Shown here: one piece after another, positions 17,350 through 28,009 of the stretch
How positions within the stretch are numbered: the first letter of the stretch is position 1
How the letters are laid out: every line of letters begins with the position of its first letter
Assembly (NCBI GenBank): GCA_001899855.1
Contig: MKWR01000011.1
Location: forward strand, 62,001-126,000
DNA length: 64,000 bases
Reading direction: 5' to 3'
Source of the DNA: Lysobacterales bacterium 63-13
GTDB taxonomy: Bacteria > Pseudomonadota > Gammaproteobacteria > Xanthomonadales > Rhodanobacteraceae
Notes under the pieces: model-generated
Seen by the model: the letters and a program-made list of their open reading frames with translations, nothing else
Database searches by the model: none
Told to the model about the DNA's origin: nothing
Program-made: the position numbers and the translations under genes

Positions 17350-19014
17350 TCAGCGCGAACGCAGCGCGCTGACGAAGGCGATCGCCGAGATCGCTGCCGC
17401 GCCGATCGCCCACACGCAGATTCCGCCGACGCGCTGGGTTTGCGTATCGAACACCTGCAAGCCGACTGCACACAGCGCGAAGGTCGCGCCAAGGGTCAGG
17501 CGCACGGCCAGCGGTGAACCGCGCCGCGAATTTGCTTCGAGGCGGCGCAGGTCTTCCGAGGCAATGCGCAACTGCAGGGTGCCGGTGGTGACCTGTTCGA
17601 GGTAGCTGTGCGCGAGTTGCGGCATGTCGGGCGCGGCGGCCAGCCATTCCGGCACGCGCTGGCGCAGGCGCTTGAGCATGGCGCGCGGGCCGCGCCGCTT
17701 CCACCAGATCCTTTCCAGCACCGGTTTCGCCGTCGCCCAGATGTCGATCTGCGGATGCAGCAGGCGGCCCACGCCCTCGATGTTCAGAAGTGTTTTTTGC
17801 AGCAGGATCAGTTGCGGCTGCAGGGTCAGCTCGTAGCGGCGCGCGGTCTGGAACAGCTTGATGATGACCGCGGCCAGCGAGATCTCGCTCAAGGGTCGCG
17901 TGAAGTACGGCTCGCAGACGGCACGGATCGCCGACTCGAGTTCGTCCATGCGCACCGTCGCCGGCATCCAGCCGGCACGCAGGTGCAGCTCGGCGATGCG
18001 TCGGTAATCCTGCTTGAACAGGGCGAGGAAATTCTCGGCAAGCCAGAACTGATCCTGCTCCGAGAGCGTGCCCATGATGCCGAAATCGAGCGCGATGAAA
18101 CGCGGATTGTCGCGCCGCGAAGCATCCACCCAGATGTTTCCGGCATGCGCATCGGCATGGAAGAAATTGTCGCGGAACACCTGCGTATAGAAAAGCTGCA
18201 CGCCTTTCTCGGCCAGGCGCAGGCGATCGATGCCGGCCGCATCCAGCGCGGCCAGGTCATCGACCGGGATGCCGCGCACGCGTTCGAGGGTGAGCACGCC
18301 GACGCTGGTGTGCGACCAGAACACCTCGGGTACATACAGATCATCGGAATCGAGGAAATTGCGTCGCAGCAAACTGGCGTTGGCGCCTTCGCGCTGCAGG
18401 TCGAGTTCGTTGAGCAGGGTCGATTCGATCTCGGCGACGACATCGAGCGGGCGGATCTTGTCGGCATTCGGATGCACGCGGTTGGCCAGTTCGCCGAGCG
18501 CGCGCAACAAATCGATGTCGCGGTCGATGCGCTCGCGGATATCCGGACGCAGCACCTTGACCACGACCTCGCGACCACCGGGCAATTGCGCGGCATGCAC
18601 CTGGGCAATCGAGGCGGAAGCCAGCGGCGTTTCATCGAAGGCGGCGTAGCGTGCTCCAATCGGTGCGCCAAGCGCCTGCTCGATGGCGGCGCGGGCAAGA
18701 TGGCCGGGGAATGGCGTGACCTTGTCCTGCAAGGCGGTCAAGGCATCGGCAATGTCCGCAGGCAGCAGGTCGCGACGCGTCGACAGGATCTGCCCGAACT
18801 TGACGAAGATCGGGCCAAGTTCGGTCAGGGCGAGGACCAGGCGTTCTCCGCGCGGCAGCGAGGCGATGGCGGTGGGCGCGCGCGGCACCACCAGGCGTGC
18901 CCAGCGCAGCAGGCGAAAGCGATGGGCATCGTCGATGACGTCATCGAGGCGGTAACGCACCAGCAGGGCGGCGATGCGCAGCACGCGCGGCAACATGCGC
19001 AAGGATGTGCTCAC
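17350..19014 (-). CDS. ubiB: Ubiquinone biosynthesis regulatory protein kinase UbiB (ABC1 family)
   Basis: [58 protein letters not shown]-terminal TM pair. Confidence 0.94.
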   Translation of the reverse strand: MSTSLRMLPRVLRIAALLVRYRLDDVIDDAHRFRLLRWARLVVPRAPTAIASLPRGERLVLALTELGPIFVKFGQILSTRRDLLPADIADALTALQDKVTPFPGHLARAAIEQALGAPIGARYAAFDETPLASASIAQVHAAQLPGGREVVVKVLRPDIRERIDRDIDLLRALGELANRVHPNADKIRPLDVVAEIESTLLNELDLQREGANASLLRRNFLDSDDLYVPEVFWSHTSVGVLTLERVRGIPVDDLAALDAAGIDRLRLAEKGVQLFYTQVFRDNFFHADAHAGNIWVDASRRDNPRFIALDFGIMGTLSEQDQFWLAENFLALFKQDYRRIAELHLRAGWMPATVRMDELESAIRAVCEPYFTRPLSEISLAAVIIKLFQTARRYELTLQPQLILLQKTLLNIEGVGRLLHPQIDIWATAKPVLERIWWKRRGPRAMLKRLRQRVPEWLAAAPDMPQLAHSYLEQVTTGTLQLRIASEDLRRLEANSRRGSPLAVRLTLGATFALCAVGLQVFDTQTQRVGGICVWAIGAAAISAIAFVSALRSR

Positions 19015-19670
19015 GCCTTGTGCGCCGCGATCAGGCGCTGCATGCGCGCATCGAGGCGATCGCCGCGTTCGCGCAGCGCGTCGACGTCATCGAGGAATTC
19101 TTCCATCTCCGCCTTGGCGATCAGGTCGCGGCTTTCCTCGACCAGGTAATCGGCGGTGTCGCGCGCCAGTGCCGAGGCCGATTCCCGTGCGAAGGCGAAG
19201 GCGCGACGGAAGCCGCGCGCGACCTGGAAGCCGAGCACGTCACCGAAGACGCGCGCAAACGCCTCATCGATGTCCGGTTCAAAGCGGGTGGCGAGGCGTT
19301 CGAGTCGGCGCGCCAGTTCGGCATCGCCGGCAATCTCGACCGAGCCCGGCGGCAAGCCGCCATCCTTGTCGCCGCGCAGGCGTGCCGCAGCCATGCCGAG
19401 CAGGCTGCCGGGTGTCGCCGCCACGCGCAAATCGCTGTCGCCCTCGAACGCGGGGCCGACGGCGAGCCGATGACCGTTGACGGCAATGCGCATGGCCAAG
19501 CCGGTGCCGCGAAAATCCACGCGCACGGCGCGCGCATCCAGCGAGGCCAGCGCAGCGCGGCTGTCCGCATCGAGGCTCAAGGCGTGATTGAGCGCGGTTT
19601 CAAGTCCGCGCCCGAGCAGCTTGAGCAGCGGATTCGGCGCGCGCGTGGTGGCGATGCTGGCTTTTGTCAT
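19011..19670 (-). CDS. ubiJ: Ubiquinone biosynthesis accessory factor UbiJ (SCP2 domain)
   Basis: SCP2-like N-terminal half, coiled C-terminus [22 protein letters not shown]; overlaps ubiB start. Confidence 0.82.
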   Translation of the reverse strand: MTKASIATTRAPNPLLKLLGRGLETALNHALSLDADSRAALASLDARAVRVDFRGTGLAMRIAVNGHRLAVGPAFEGDSDLRVAATPGSLLGMAAARLRGDKDGGLPPGSVEIAGDAELARRLERLATRFEPDIDEAFARVFGDVLGFQVARGFRRAFAFARESASALARDTADYLVEESRDLIAKAEMEEFLDDVDALRERGDRLDARMQRLIAAHKA

Positions 19671-19835
19671 CGACGCATTCTAGCCAGTTTGGACGTTCCA
19701 GTGCCGCGCCTGCAGCGCAGGAAATGCGCCGCAAGGTTTCGATATCTGCGTGAATCCTTCACAATCTTGCGGATTCATTCCCTTTGCCGCAGTGAAGCAC
19801 GCCCGCTTCCTGCACCTGATTCCCGGGAGACGCGA

Positions 19836-20447
19836 ATGTTGACGGCGAACGAAGCCCTGCAACGATTGAAGGATGGCAACCAGCGATTCGTCGCCGAACT
19901 TGGCGGCAGCGGCGAAACCAGCAGTCAGCGCCGTCGCGACCTGGCCACCGGGCAGGAGCCCTTTGCCATCATCCTCGGTTGTTCGGATTCGCGCGTGCCC
20001 GCTGAGATCATCTTCGACCAGGGCCTCGGCGACCTTTTCGTGATCCGCGTCGCCGGCAACATCGTCGCTCCTTCGCAAGTCGACAGCATCGAGTTCTCGG
20101 CGGCGAGACACGGCAACCGCCTGGTCGTCGTGCTTGGCCATACCCAATGCGGAGCGATCCTGGCGACCATCGACGAACTCAGCCTGCCGCTGGCAGAACA
20201 GTCGAACAACCTGCGTTCGATCGTCAGCCGCGTGCGCCCGTCGGTCGAGGTGCTGATGGAAACCGGAATCGCCAACAATCCCGCCGAGCTGGTGCGCCGC
20301 GCGGTGCACAACAACATCCGCATGTCGGTGAACCAGTTGCGGCGGGGTTCGGCAATCCTTGAGAACCTGGTCGAGAACGAGGGCTTGCGCATCGTCGGTG
20401 CCGAGTATTCCCTGGAAACCGGCGTGGTGGAGTTCCTCGATTACTGA
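19836..20447 (+). CDS. Beta-class carbonic anhydrase
   Basis: ILGCSDSRVPAEIIFDQGLGDLFVIRVAGNIV, VVLGHTQCGAI, GAEYSLETGVVEFL. Confidence 0.94.
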   Translation: MLTANEALQRLKDGNQRFVAELGGSGETSSQRRRDLATGQEPFAIILGCSDSRVPAEIIFDQGLGDLFVIRVAGNIVAPSQVDSIEFSAARHGNRLVVVLGHTQCGAILATIDELSLPLAEQSNNLRSIVSRVRPSVEVLMETGIANNPAELVRRAVHNNIRMSVNQLRRGSAILENLVENEGLRIVGAEYSLETGVVEFLDY

Positions 20448-20572
20448 GCGCGACTGAAGGTTTGCCACGCGTACGCGGGCATCTTCATTGCGGGTTCGAC
20501 TTGCCTGTGCAGAATGCAGGGTGAGGGCGCAAGTGCATCAATGCTGCCGCCCATCGAAGTGGAGCCATCGCC

Positions 20573-21829
20573 ATGCAGCAGATTGATCGAGCATGCGCCA
20601 GCCCGGGCCGGATTGACGAAGCCTGGCGGCAGGTGCGCGCGGCGACCCTGCGTCTGGTTGCCGATCTGGCGGCCGAGGACAGCGTGGCGCAATCGATGCC
20701 GGAGACCAGCCCGGCCAAGTGGCATCTCGCCCACACCACCTGGTTCTTCGAGCAGTTCGTGCTCGCCCGCGATGCCCGCTACCGGTTCTTCAACGAGGAC
20801 TGGTTGTTCCTCTTCAACTCCTATTATCAGTCGGTCGGGCCGATGCATGCGCGCCCGCAGCGCGGACTGCTGACCCGGCCAACCCTTGCCGAAGTGCTGG
20901 CCTATCGCGCCTGCATCGACGAGCGCATGGACGATCTGCTGGCGCAGGGCATCGATGCCGAACTCCATGCCCTGGTGACGCTCGGTCTCAATCACGAGCA
21001 ACAGCATCAGGAATTGCTGCTGACCGACATCAAGCACCTGTTCTCGCTGAATCCGCTGCGCCCGGTCTACCGTCATCTGCCGCTGCCGAGTGCAACAGCC
21101 GCCACGCCGCTCGAATTCATCAACGGTGCCGAGGGCATCATCGAGATCGGCCATGCCGGTGCAGGTTTTGCCTTTGATTGCGAGACGCCGCGCCATCGCA
21201 CCCTGCTGCACGCGCATGCGCTCGCCAACCGGCCGGTCAGCAATGCCGAGTTTGCCGAGTTCATCCGCGATGGCGGCTATCGCACGCCGACGCTGTGGCT
21301 GAGCGAAGGCTGGAATACCGTCTGCCAGCGCGGCTGGGCGCACCCCCTGTACTGGAACGACACGCTGGATGCCGAGTTCAGCCTTGGCGGCCTGCGCGCC
21401 ATCGATGCACATGCGCCGGTCAGCCATGTCAGCTTTTTCGAGGCCGACGCGTTTGCGCGCTGGGCCGGCGCACGCTTGCCGATCGAAGCCGAATGGGAAT
21501 CGGCGGCGAGTGCTTTCGATGCAACGCAAGGCAACTATGTGGAATCCGGTCTTTTGCATCCGCACGCGGCTGTGCCGGCGAAGGGCTTGCGGCAGATGTT
21601 CGGCGATGTCTGGGAATGGACCGCCAGCCCGTACGTGAGTTATCCCGGCTATCGGGTGCCGCCCGGCGCGCTCGGCGAATACAATGGCAAGTTCATGTGT
21701 GGCCAATATGTGTTGCGTGGCGGCTCCTGCGCGACGCCAGCCACGCACATGCGGGCGAGCTACCGCAATTTCTTTGCCCCGGCCGATCGCTGGCAGTTCA
21801 TGGGGCTGCGCCTGGGGAAAGACCAATGA
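20573..21829 (+). CDS. egtB: Ergothioneine biosynthesis protein EgtB (iron-dependent sulfoxide synthase)
   Basis: DinB-like N-terminus (PETSPAKWHLAHTTWFFEQFVL), NHEQQHQELLLTDIKH, FGE-type C-terminus FGDVWEWTASPYVSYPGY, NFFAPADRWQFMGLRL. Confidence 0.93.
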   Translation: MQQIDRACASPGRIDEAWRQVRAATLRLVADLAAEDSVAQSMPETSPAKWHLAHTTWFFEQFVLARDARYRFFNEDWLFLFNSYYQSVGPMHARPQRGLLTRPTLAEVLAYRACIDERMDDLLAQGIDAELHALVTLGLNHEQQHQELLLTDIKHLFSLNPLRPVYRHLPLPSATAATPLEFINGAEGIIEIGHAGAGFAFDCETPRHRTLLHAHALANRPVSNAEFAEFIRDGGYRTPTLWLSEGWNTVCQRGWAHPLYWNDTLDAEFSLGGLRAIDAHAPVSHVSFFEADAFARWAGARLPIEAEWESAASAFDATQGNYVESGLLHPHAAVPAKGLRQMFGDVWEWTASPYVSYPGYRVPPGALGEYNGKFMCGQYVLRGGSCATPATHMRASYRNFFAPADRWQFMGLRLGKDQ

Positions 21830-22800
21830 CTCCCGATGCCGCAGGGGAAAATCCAGCCGGTGCTGCCGCGCAGGCGATCGCTGAATTTCGTGCCGACGTG
21901 TTGCACGGGCTGGCGCAGACGCCAAAACGCATTCCCTCGAAGTACTTCTACGATGCGCGCGGTTCGCAATTGTTCGAAGAGATCTGCGCGCAACCGGAGT
22001 ATTACCTGACCCGCACCGAGCTGGCGATTCTCGAAGAGCATGCACCCGCCATCGCCAAGGCCATCGGGCCGCGCGCCCTGCTTGTCGAGTACGGCAGCGG
22101 TGCCGGCATCAAGACGCGCCTGCTGCTCGATGCGCTCGAGCAGCCGGTCGGCTATGTGCCGGTGGAAATTTCCCGGAGTGCACTCGATGCCAGCGTGGAA
22201 AACCTCAGCGAGGAATTTCCCGAGGTCGACATGTTGCCGGTCAGCGCCGATTTCACCCAGCCGGTCGATCTGCCGGCGCCGGATCAGGCCGCGCGGCGCA
22301 CCGTGGTGTTCTTTCCGGGATCGACGCTGGGCAACTTCGAGCAGCGCGAGGCGATCGCCCTGCTGCGCACCATGGCCATCGAGATGGGTCGGCAGGGCGC
22401 GGCACTGGTCGGCATCGACCTGAAAAAGGACGCGGCCATCCTCGAAGCCGCCTACAACGATGCCGCCGGGGTAACCCGTGAATTCACCCTCAACCTGCTG
22501 ACGCGGATCAACCGCGAGCTGCAGGCCGATTTCAACCTCGACGAGTTCGACCATCGCGCCCGCTACAACGCGCAGGCCGGGCGCATCGAGACGCATGTCG
22601 TCAGCCGCATCGACCAGGTCGTGGCCATTGGCACGCATCGTTTTGCCTTTGCCGCGGGCGAGGCGATGCTGGTCGAATACAGTTGCAAGTACGCCGTGGA
22701 GGAATTCGCCGCGATGGCGGCCAAGGCCGGCCTGCGCGTGGTGCGGAGCTGGAGCGATTCCCGCCAGTGGTTTGCCATGCAGATGCTTGAACGCGCCTGA
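21826..22800 (+). CDS. egtD: L-histidine N(alpha)-methyltransferase EgtD
   Basis: IPSKYFYDARGSQLFEEICAQPEYYLTRTE, EYGSGAGIKTRLLL, FFPGSTLGNF, GIDLKKD; overlaps egtB stop (ATGA). Confidence 0.94.
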   Translation: MTPDAAGENPAGAAAQAIAEFRADVLHGLAQTPKRIPSKYFYDARGSQLFEEICAQPEYYLTRTELAILEEHAPAIAKAIGPRALLVEYGSGAGIKTRLLLDALEQPVGYVPVEISRSALDASVENLSEEFPEVDMLPVSADFTQPVDLPAPDQAARRTVVFFPGSTLGNFEQREAIALLRTMAIEMGRQGAALVGIDLKKDAAILEAAYNDAAGVTREFTLNLLTRINRELQADFNLDEFDHRARYNAQAGRIETHVVSRIDQVVAIGTHRFAFAAGEAMLVEYSCKYAVEEFAAMAAKAGLRVVRSWSDSRQWFAMQMLERA

Positions 22801-23346
22801 TTACGCCGAACCGTCCGCCAATCCATGCGGCATGTCGGCCATCGTGCTCGCCCCTGGCGGTGCCGACGCGAAATCGGGGTTCGACGTGCGCAGCGCCCAA
22901 TTCGACAATGCGCGACCCTTTTTGTGCTGCTGGTGGCCATGATCGCGGCCAGCCTGGCCAAGGTTCCGGTTCTTGCCGGTCATCTGCCCGATCTGGAAAA
23001 CATTGTTTTCCTTGATTTGCCCGTCCTGGCCGGCTGCGTCGCCGTGATAACCCGAAACGATCGTTACCATTGGACCATTGCCCTCCTGGCGACCCTCCTG
23101 ATCGGCACCGGTGCGTTTGTGTGGTGCAACCGGATTGGCTGATCGGGTGCCGGCAGCGGGATTCTGCCGGTGTTGGCAGGGGATGTGGTGCAAGACTGGT
23201 GGATGTTGGCGCGATTCCTGCAACAATTCGCGGGTGCAAGGTCGCGCCGACGCCGGAGGGCGGGCTTGACGGCGGGAATGCCGTGACCAGCACGGGTGAA
23301 TCCGGCGATATTGTCGCGCCGGGATCGAATGAAGGGGGAACAGCTT

Positions 23347-23856
23347 ATGCGCGACACCGACGTACCCAACAAGACCATGGCCGGACGGGCGGAAATCACC
23401 GCGCGCAAGCTGCACCTGAATCCGCGCCAGCGCACGGTCCTGATCGCCATCAACGGGCATCAGTCCATGCAGGAGCTGCGGAAGCAGTTTCGGGTGCTCG
23501 GTGATGTCGACGCCATCATCGGCGACCTGAGCGCCTCCGGCCTGCTCGAGGTTTCCGGCATGGCGGGCGCGACGCTGGTGCCCCGCGCCACGCCGACACC
23601 TGCTGCAGCCAATGCATCTTCCGATGAGTCGCAGCTGCCGCCGATCAGCCTGGTTCGCCAGTTCATGAACGAATCCAGCGTGGCCGCACTGGGCCTGCGT
23701 TCCTTCATGTTCACGCTCAAACTGGAAAAATGCTACAGCAAGGAAGAGCTGCTTGGCTTGCTGCCTGAATACGAGCGCGTCCTCGGCAAGGCCAAGGATC
23801 CGGACTACGCCATGGCCATGACCCGCCAGGCAAGAGCCATGCTCGACGCGCTGTGA
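23347..23856 (+). CDS. Hypothetical protein
   Basis: MRDTDVPNKTMAGRAEITARKLHLNPRQRTVLIAINGHQSMQELRKQFR...; plausible small N-terminal helical domain. Confidence 0.65.
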   Translation: MRDTDVPNKTMAGRAEITARKLHLNPRQRTVLIAINGHQSMQELRKQFRVLGDVDAIIGDLSASGLLEVSGMAGATLVPRATPTPAAANASSDESQLPPISLVRQFMNESSVAALGLRSFMFTLKLEKCYSKEELLGLLPEYERVLGKAKDPDYAMAMTRQARAMLDAL

Positions 23857-23967
23857 TGCGCGGGGCGGCAGTCGATCGGCCTGTCCGGCGAGACAGGACG
23901 CGGATTCGCCGCTCGCCGTGAAGGCAACGTAAAGTAGCTGGCCACGTCCCGTCCGAATGGCGATGCC

Positions 23968-24666
23968 ATGAGCAATCCGCTGCCTCGCCTGTTGATTGTC
24001 GAAGATGATCCGACCATCGCCGACAACCTGTTTGCGTTCTTCGAGACGCGCGGCTTCGCCGTCGATGCCGCCTATGACGGGCGCACCGCGCTGCAGCGCC
24101 TGGCCAGTGCAAGCTTCGAAGCGGTGATTCTCGATGTCGGCTTGCCGGCGCTCGACGGCTTGAGCGTGCTGCAGCGCCTGCGCAACGAGCTGGGCCTGGC
24201 CGTGCCCGTGCTTTTGCTGACCGCGCGCGACGAGATGGGCGACAAGCTGGCCGGTTTTGCGCATGGTGCCGACGACTACGTGACCAAGCCGTTCGCCCTG
24301 GTCGAGATCGAGGCGCGGGTACGTGCGCTGCTCGCCCGCGCCAGCGGCCGCGTGGCAACGCCTACGCGACAGTTCGACACGCTGCGCCTGGATTCGCGAC
24401 GCCACCAGTTGCACGTCGGCACGGTTGCAGTGCGACTGACGCCAAAAGGCTGGAACCTCATCGAACTTCTGCTGCGCGACCCCGGTCGCGTGGTACCACG
24501 GGTCGAGCTCGAACACGCCTTGTGGGGTGATGATCCGCCGGAAACCGACGCCCTGCGCAGCCAGATCCATCTGCTGCGCAAGGCGCTCGCCGAGGCCGGA
24601 TTCCACGGCCTGGAAACCGTGCACGGCGTCGGCTTGCGCCTGGTCGCGAACAGCCATCGCGCATGA
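23968..24666 (+). CDS. OmpR/PhoB-family response regulator
   Basis: LLIVEDDPTIADNL, AVILDVGLPALDGL, VTKPFALVEIEARV, winged-helix C-terminus. Confidence 0.94.
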   Translation: MSNPLPRLLIVEDDPTIADNLFAFFETRGFAVDAAYDGRTALQRLASASFEAVILDVGLPALDGLSVLQRLRNELGLAVPVLLLTARDEMGDKLAGFAHGADDYVTKPFALVEIEARVRALLARASGRVATPTRQFDTLRLDSRRHQLHVGTVAVRLTPKGWNLIELLLRDPGRVVPRVELEHALWGDDPPETDALRSQIHLLRKALAEAGFHGLETVHGVGLRLVANSHRA

Positions 24667-25976
24667 GCAACACGCTGCTTTCGCGGGTCACCTGGGCGAT
24701 GACCGCAACCGTCGCCTTGTTCGTCGGCCTGATGGCCGTGCTCGCCTTTTCCATCATGTACGAGCAGGAAGACGAGCTCGCCGACCAGCTGGTGCAGATC
24801 GAGATGCATCGACTCATCGAGCGCATCGAAGCCGGCGAGTTCGACACCACGCGGCAACCGCTCGAGATCGGGCCGCGCATCGAGGCATGGCTGGCGGGCA
24901 GCGCTGCCGATGCCGCGATGCCTGCGCCGCTGCGCGGCTTGGCGGCCGGGCCGCACGAGATCGAGATCGGCGATCGCGTGCTGCACGCGATTGTCGCCAA
25001 CTCCAGCGCCGGCCAGCTGACCCTGGTGTTCGATGCCACCGACAACGAGGAGCGGGTCAGGCGTTTCGGCTTGATCATGTTGCTGCTGTGGATCGTCTGC
25101 CTGGCGGCTGGTTACTGGCTGGCGCGCGCCACTGCCGGCATCGTCGTCGGCCGCCTGCATGCGATTGCCGAGCGCATTGCCGAGTGGGATCCCGATGCGA
25201 GCATCCCGACCCTGCAACGCGCCGCGCACAAGGACGAAGCCGGGCGCCTGCTCGAAGCCTTCAACCGCATGCAGGATCGGGTCGATCGATCCATTGCCCG
25301 CGAGCGTGAATTCGCCGCCAACCTGAGCCACGAGATCCGCACGCCATTGGCCGCCCTGCGCACGGATATCGAGATGATCAGCCTCGATGAGCGCCTTGCA
25401 CCGGAGCAGCAACGGCGCTTCGAACGCATGGCCCAGGCGCTCGACGAGGTCAGCGCGACCATTGCCGCTGCGCGCGCGCTGAGCCGTCCGCGCGCGGCAC
25501 TGAAGCGCGAAGCCTTTGATCTCGGTGCGCTGATCGAGGAAGTCTGCGCGACCCTCGCCGCGCGCGCCGCCGCCGCCGGCCTGCATATCGTCAACGCGGT
25601 GGCGGCCGGCCACTTCCTGCACGCCGATCGCTACGCCCTGCAGATTGTCCTGCGCAATCTCATCGGCAATGCCATCGATCATGCCGCGCCGGCCCGGCTC
25701 GGGATTCGCCTTGAAGGCGAGGCGCTCATCCTTGCCGACGACGGACCTGGCATCGCCGCGGCGGAATTGCCCTTCGTCTTCGAACGCTTCCACCATGGCC
25801 GCCTGGTCGACCAGGCCGGCACGGCGGAGGTGACGGACGCCGACCACGGCCTTGGCCTGGCCATTGCGCGCCGTGTCTGCGAACAGCAAGGCTGGCTGAT
25901 CCGCGTCACCTCGGCGACATCCGCTGCACAGCACGGCACGCGCTTCGAACTCCTCTTCGACGAAAATTCGACATGA
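24663..25976 (+). CDS. Sensor histidine kinase (HAMP, HisKA, HATPase)
   Basis: NLSHEIRTPLAALRTDIEMI, NLIGNAIDHA, DDGPGIAAAELPFVFERFH, HGLGLAIARRVCEQ; overlaps upstream RR. Confidence 0.94.
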   Translation: MSNTLLSRVTWAMTATVALFVGLMAVLAFSIMYEQEDELADQLVQIEMHRLIERIEAGEFDTTRQPLEIGPRIEAWLAGSAADAAMPAPLRGLAAGPHEIEIGDRVLHAIVANSSAGQLTLVFDATDNEERVRRFGLIMLLLWIVCLAAGYWLARATAGIVVGRLHAIAERIAEWDPDASIPTLQRAAHKDEAGRLLEAFNRMQDRVDRSIAREREFAANLSHEIRTPLAALRTDIEMISLDERLAPEQQRRFERMAQALDEVSATIAAARALSRPRAALKREAFDLGALIEEVCATLAARAAAAGLHIVNAVAAGHFLHADRYALQIVLRNLIGNAIDHAAPARLGIRLEGEALILADDGPGIAAAELPFVFERFHHGRLVDQAGTAEVTDADHGLGLAIARRVCEQQGWLIRVTSATSAAQHGTRFELLFDENST

Positions 25977-26047
25977 TCGAAACGCGACTTCGACGCCGCC
26001 TTGCCTAGTCTGGCGCGCTTCAATGCCAGGCGGGAGTCGCACTGCGG

Positions 26048-28009
26048 ATGTCGGAAATGCACGTTTCGGATTGGCGTCCGGCACCGCCGCGTTCGCCCTG
26101 GGGCCAATATCGGCACTTGATCCTGCTCTGGCTGCTGTTTCTCGCCACCTCGCTGGTCACGCGCATCGTGCTGGCGGCGCTCAGCCTGCAGGCCGGGCTC
26201 ATCACGCCGGCCAACCTGCCGCGTGCATTCGGTGCCGGGTTCCTGCTCGATGCGCTGGCCGGACTGTACCTGTGCCTGCCGATGGCCTTGTGGATCTGGT
26301 TGATGCCGGCGCGCTGGTATTGCTCGCGTATTGGCCGCGCCATCCTCTACTTCGGCTTTGCCGCGACCGCTTTCGGCCTGCTCTACCTGATTGCCGCCGA
26401 GTACTTCTTTTTCGATGAATTCAACGCGCGCTTCAACTACACGGCGGTCGAATACCTGATCTATCCGACCGAGGTGATCGGCAACATCCGCGATTCCTAC
26501 CCGGTCGATCAGGTGCTCACGCTGTGCGCGATTGGCGGCCTGCTCATTGCCTGGCTGCTGCGCCGGCGCATTGGTGTGGGCTTCGGCGATCCGTTGCGCT
26601 TCAGCCGCCGCAGCCTGGTCACCCTCGTCCTTGTCCTCATCGCCGTGCTTTCGACGCGCGCAATCAGCCTGGAATCGATGCAGAGCGCACAGGAAAACCG
26701 CATTGCCGATGAAGTGGCGGCGAACGGCGTCTATTCGTTCTTCAGTGCCTTGCGCAATGCGCGCATCGACTACGCGCGCTACTACGCGACCTTGCCCGAG
26801 GCCGAGGCGGTGGCGCGCGTGCGCCGGCTGCTGCAGCAATCCAACACGCGCTGGCTGGCCACGCCTGCCAATACGGGCAACCCGCTGGCGCGCGCGGTCG
26901 ACAATTCCGACCTTGGCGCGCCGCGCAAGCGCCACGTCATCATCCTGTTCCAGGAGTCGATGGGCGCCGAATTCGTTGGCAGCCTCGGCGGCAAGGGCTG
27001 GACGCCGAACATCGATCGCATTGCCGCGAGCAGCCTCAGCTTCACGCACATGTATGCAAGTGGCACGCGGACCGTGCGCGGCATGGAGGCGTTGACGACC
27101 TCGCTGGCACCGGTGCCACCGGAATCCGTGGTCAAGCGCAGCGGCAACGAGAATCTCTTCAACCTGGCGACGATCGTCCGCCAGCAAGGCTATTCGCCCA
27201 CCTTCATCTACGGCGGCTACGGCACCTTCGATGACATGAACTCCTACTATCGCGCGAATGGCTGGGGCGTGATCGATCGCACCGACATGCCGAAGCCGAA
27301 GTTCGCCACCATCTGGGGCATCGCCGACGAGGAGCTATTCGACAACGCGCTGGCGGAGTTCGACCAGCAGGTCGCCCGCGGTGAGCGCGTCTTCTCGCTG
27401 GTCATGAGCACTTCCAACCACAAACCCTACCTGTTTCCCGAAGGCATCCCGGGAATCAAGGCCAAGGGCGGCGGGCGCGAGGCCGGGGTGCGCTATTCCG
27501 ATTACGCGATTGGCCGGTTTTTTGACAAGTTGCAGGAGAAGCCCTGGTACAAGGACAGTCTGCTGGTCATAGCCGGCGACCACGGCGCGCGCGTCTACGG
27601 CCGTGCGCAGATCCCGGTATCCAACTACACCATTCCCTTCATCGTGCACGCGCCGGGGATGATCCCGGCACAGCGCATCGATATCCTCGCCAGCCAGGTC
27701 GACATTGGCCCGACCGTGCTCGGCCTGCTGCACCTGACCTATGAATCCTGGCTGCCGGGCCGCGACATCCTGCGCATGCAGCCGGGCGATGGTTACGCGA
27801 TCTTCAACCACAACCGCAACGTGGCCATGTTGCGCGATGGCGAGTTGGCCGTGCTGGGCTTCCGCAAGACCCTCGGCACCGAACGCTATGACGCGGCCAG
27901 TGACGAGTTGACCACCACGGCCAGCAACGGCGAACTGGAACGCGACACCCAGGCCTTGTTCCAGTTGTCCTGGCAACTGTTTGCCGACGGTCGCCAGCGC
28001 GCAAAATGA
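26048..28009 (+). CDS. LTA synthase/alkaline phosphatase-superfamily sulfatase-like membrane protein
   Basis: N-terminal TMs; VIILFQESMGAEFVGSLGGKGWTPNIDRIA, YASGTRTVRGMEALTTSL, VMSTSNHKPY, VIAGDHGARVYG. Confidence 0.9.
   Translation: MSEMHVSDWRPAPPRSPWGQYRHLILLWLLFLATSLVTRIVLAALSLQAGLITPANLPRAFGAGFLLDALAGLYLCLPMALWIWLMPARWYCSRIGRAILYFGFAATAFGLLYLIAAEYFFFDEFNARFNYTAVEYLIYPTEVIGNIRDSYPVDQVLTLCAIGGLLIAWLLRRRIGVGFGDPLRFSRRSLVTLVLVLIAVLSTRAISLESMQSAQENRIADEVAANGVYSFFSALRNARIDYARYYATLPEAEAVARVRRLLQQSNTRWLATPANTGNPLARAVDNSDLGAPRKRHVIILFQESMGAEFVGSLGGKGWTPNIDRIAASSLSFTHMYASGTRTVRGMEALTTSLAPVPPESVVKRSGNENLFNLATIVRQQGYSPTFIYGGYGTFDDMNSYYRANGWGVIDRTDMPKPKFATIWGIADEELFDNALAEFDQQVARGERVFSLVMSTSNHKPYLFPEGIPGIKAKGGGREAGVRYSDYAIGRFFDKLQEKPWYKDSLLVIAGDHGARVYGRAQIPVSNYTIPFIVHAPGMIPAQRIDILASQVDIGPTVLGLLHLTYESWLPGRDILRMQPGDGYAIFNHNRNVAMLRDGELAVLGFRKTLGTERYDAASDELTTTASNGELERDTQALFQLSWQLFADGRQRAK

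Noticed and set aside
22801-27187. Large minus-strand ORFs (22801..24657, 24276..26084, 25679..27187) across the two-component locus
   Set aside because: Mutually overlapping and antisense to clear RR, HK and LTA-synthase-like genes; low-information composition.
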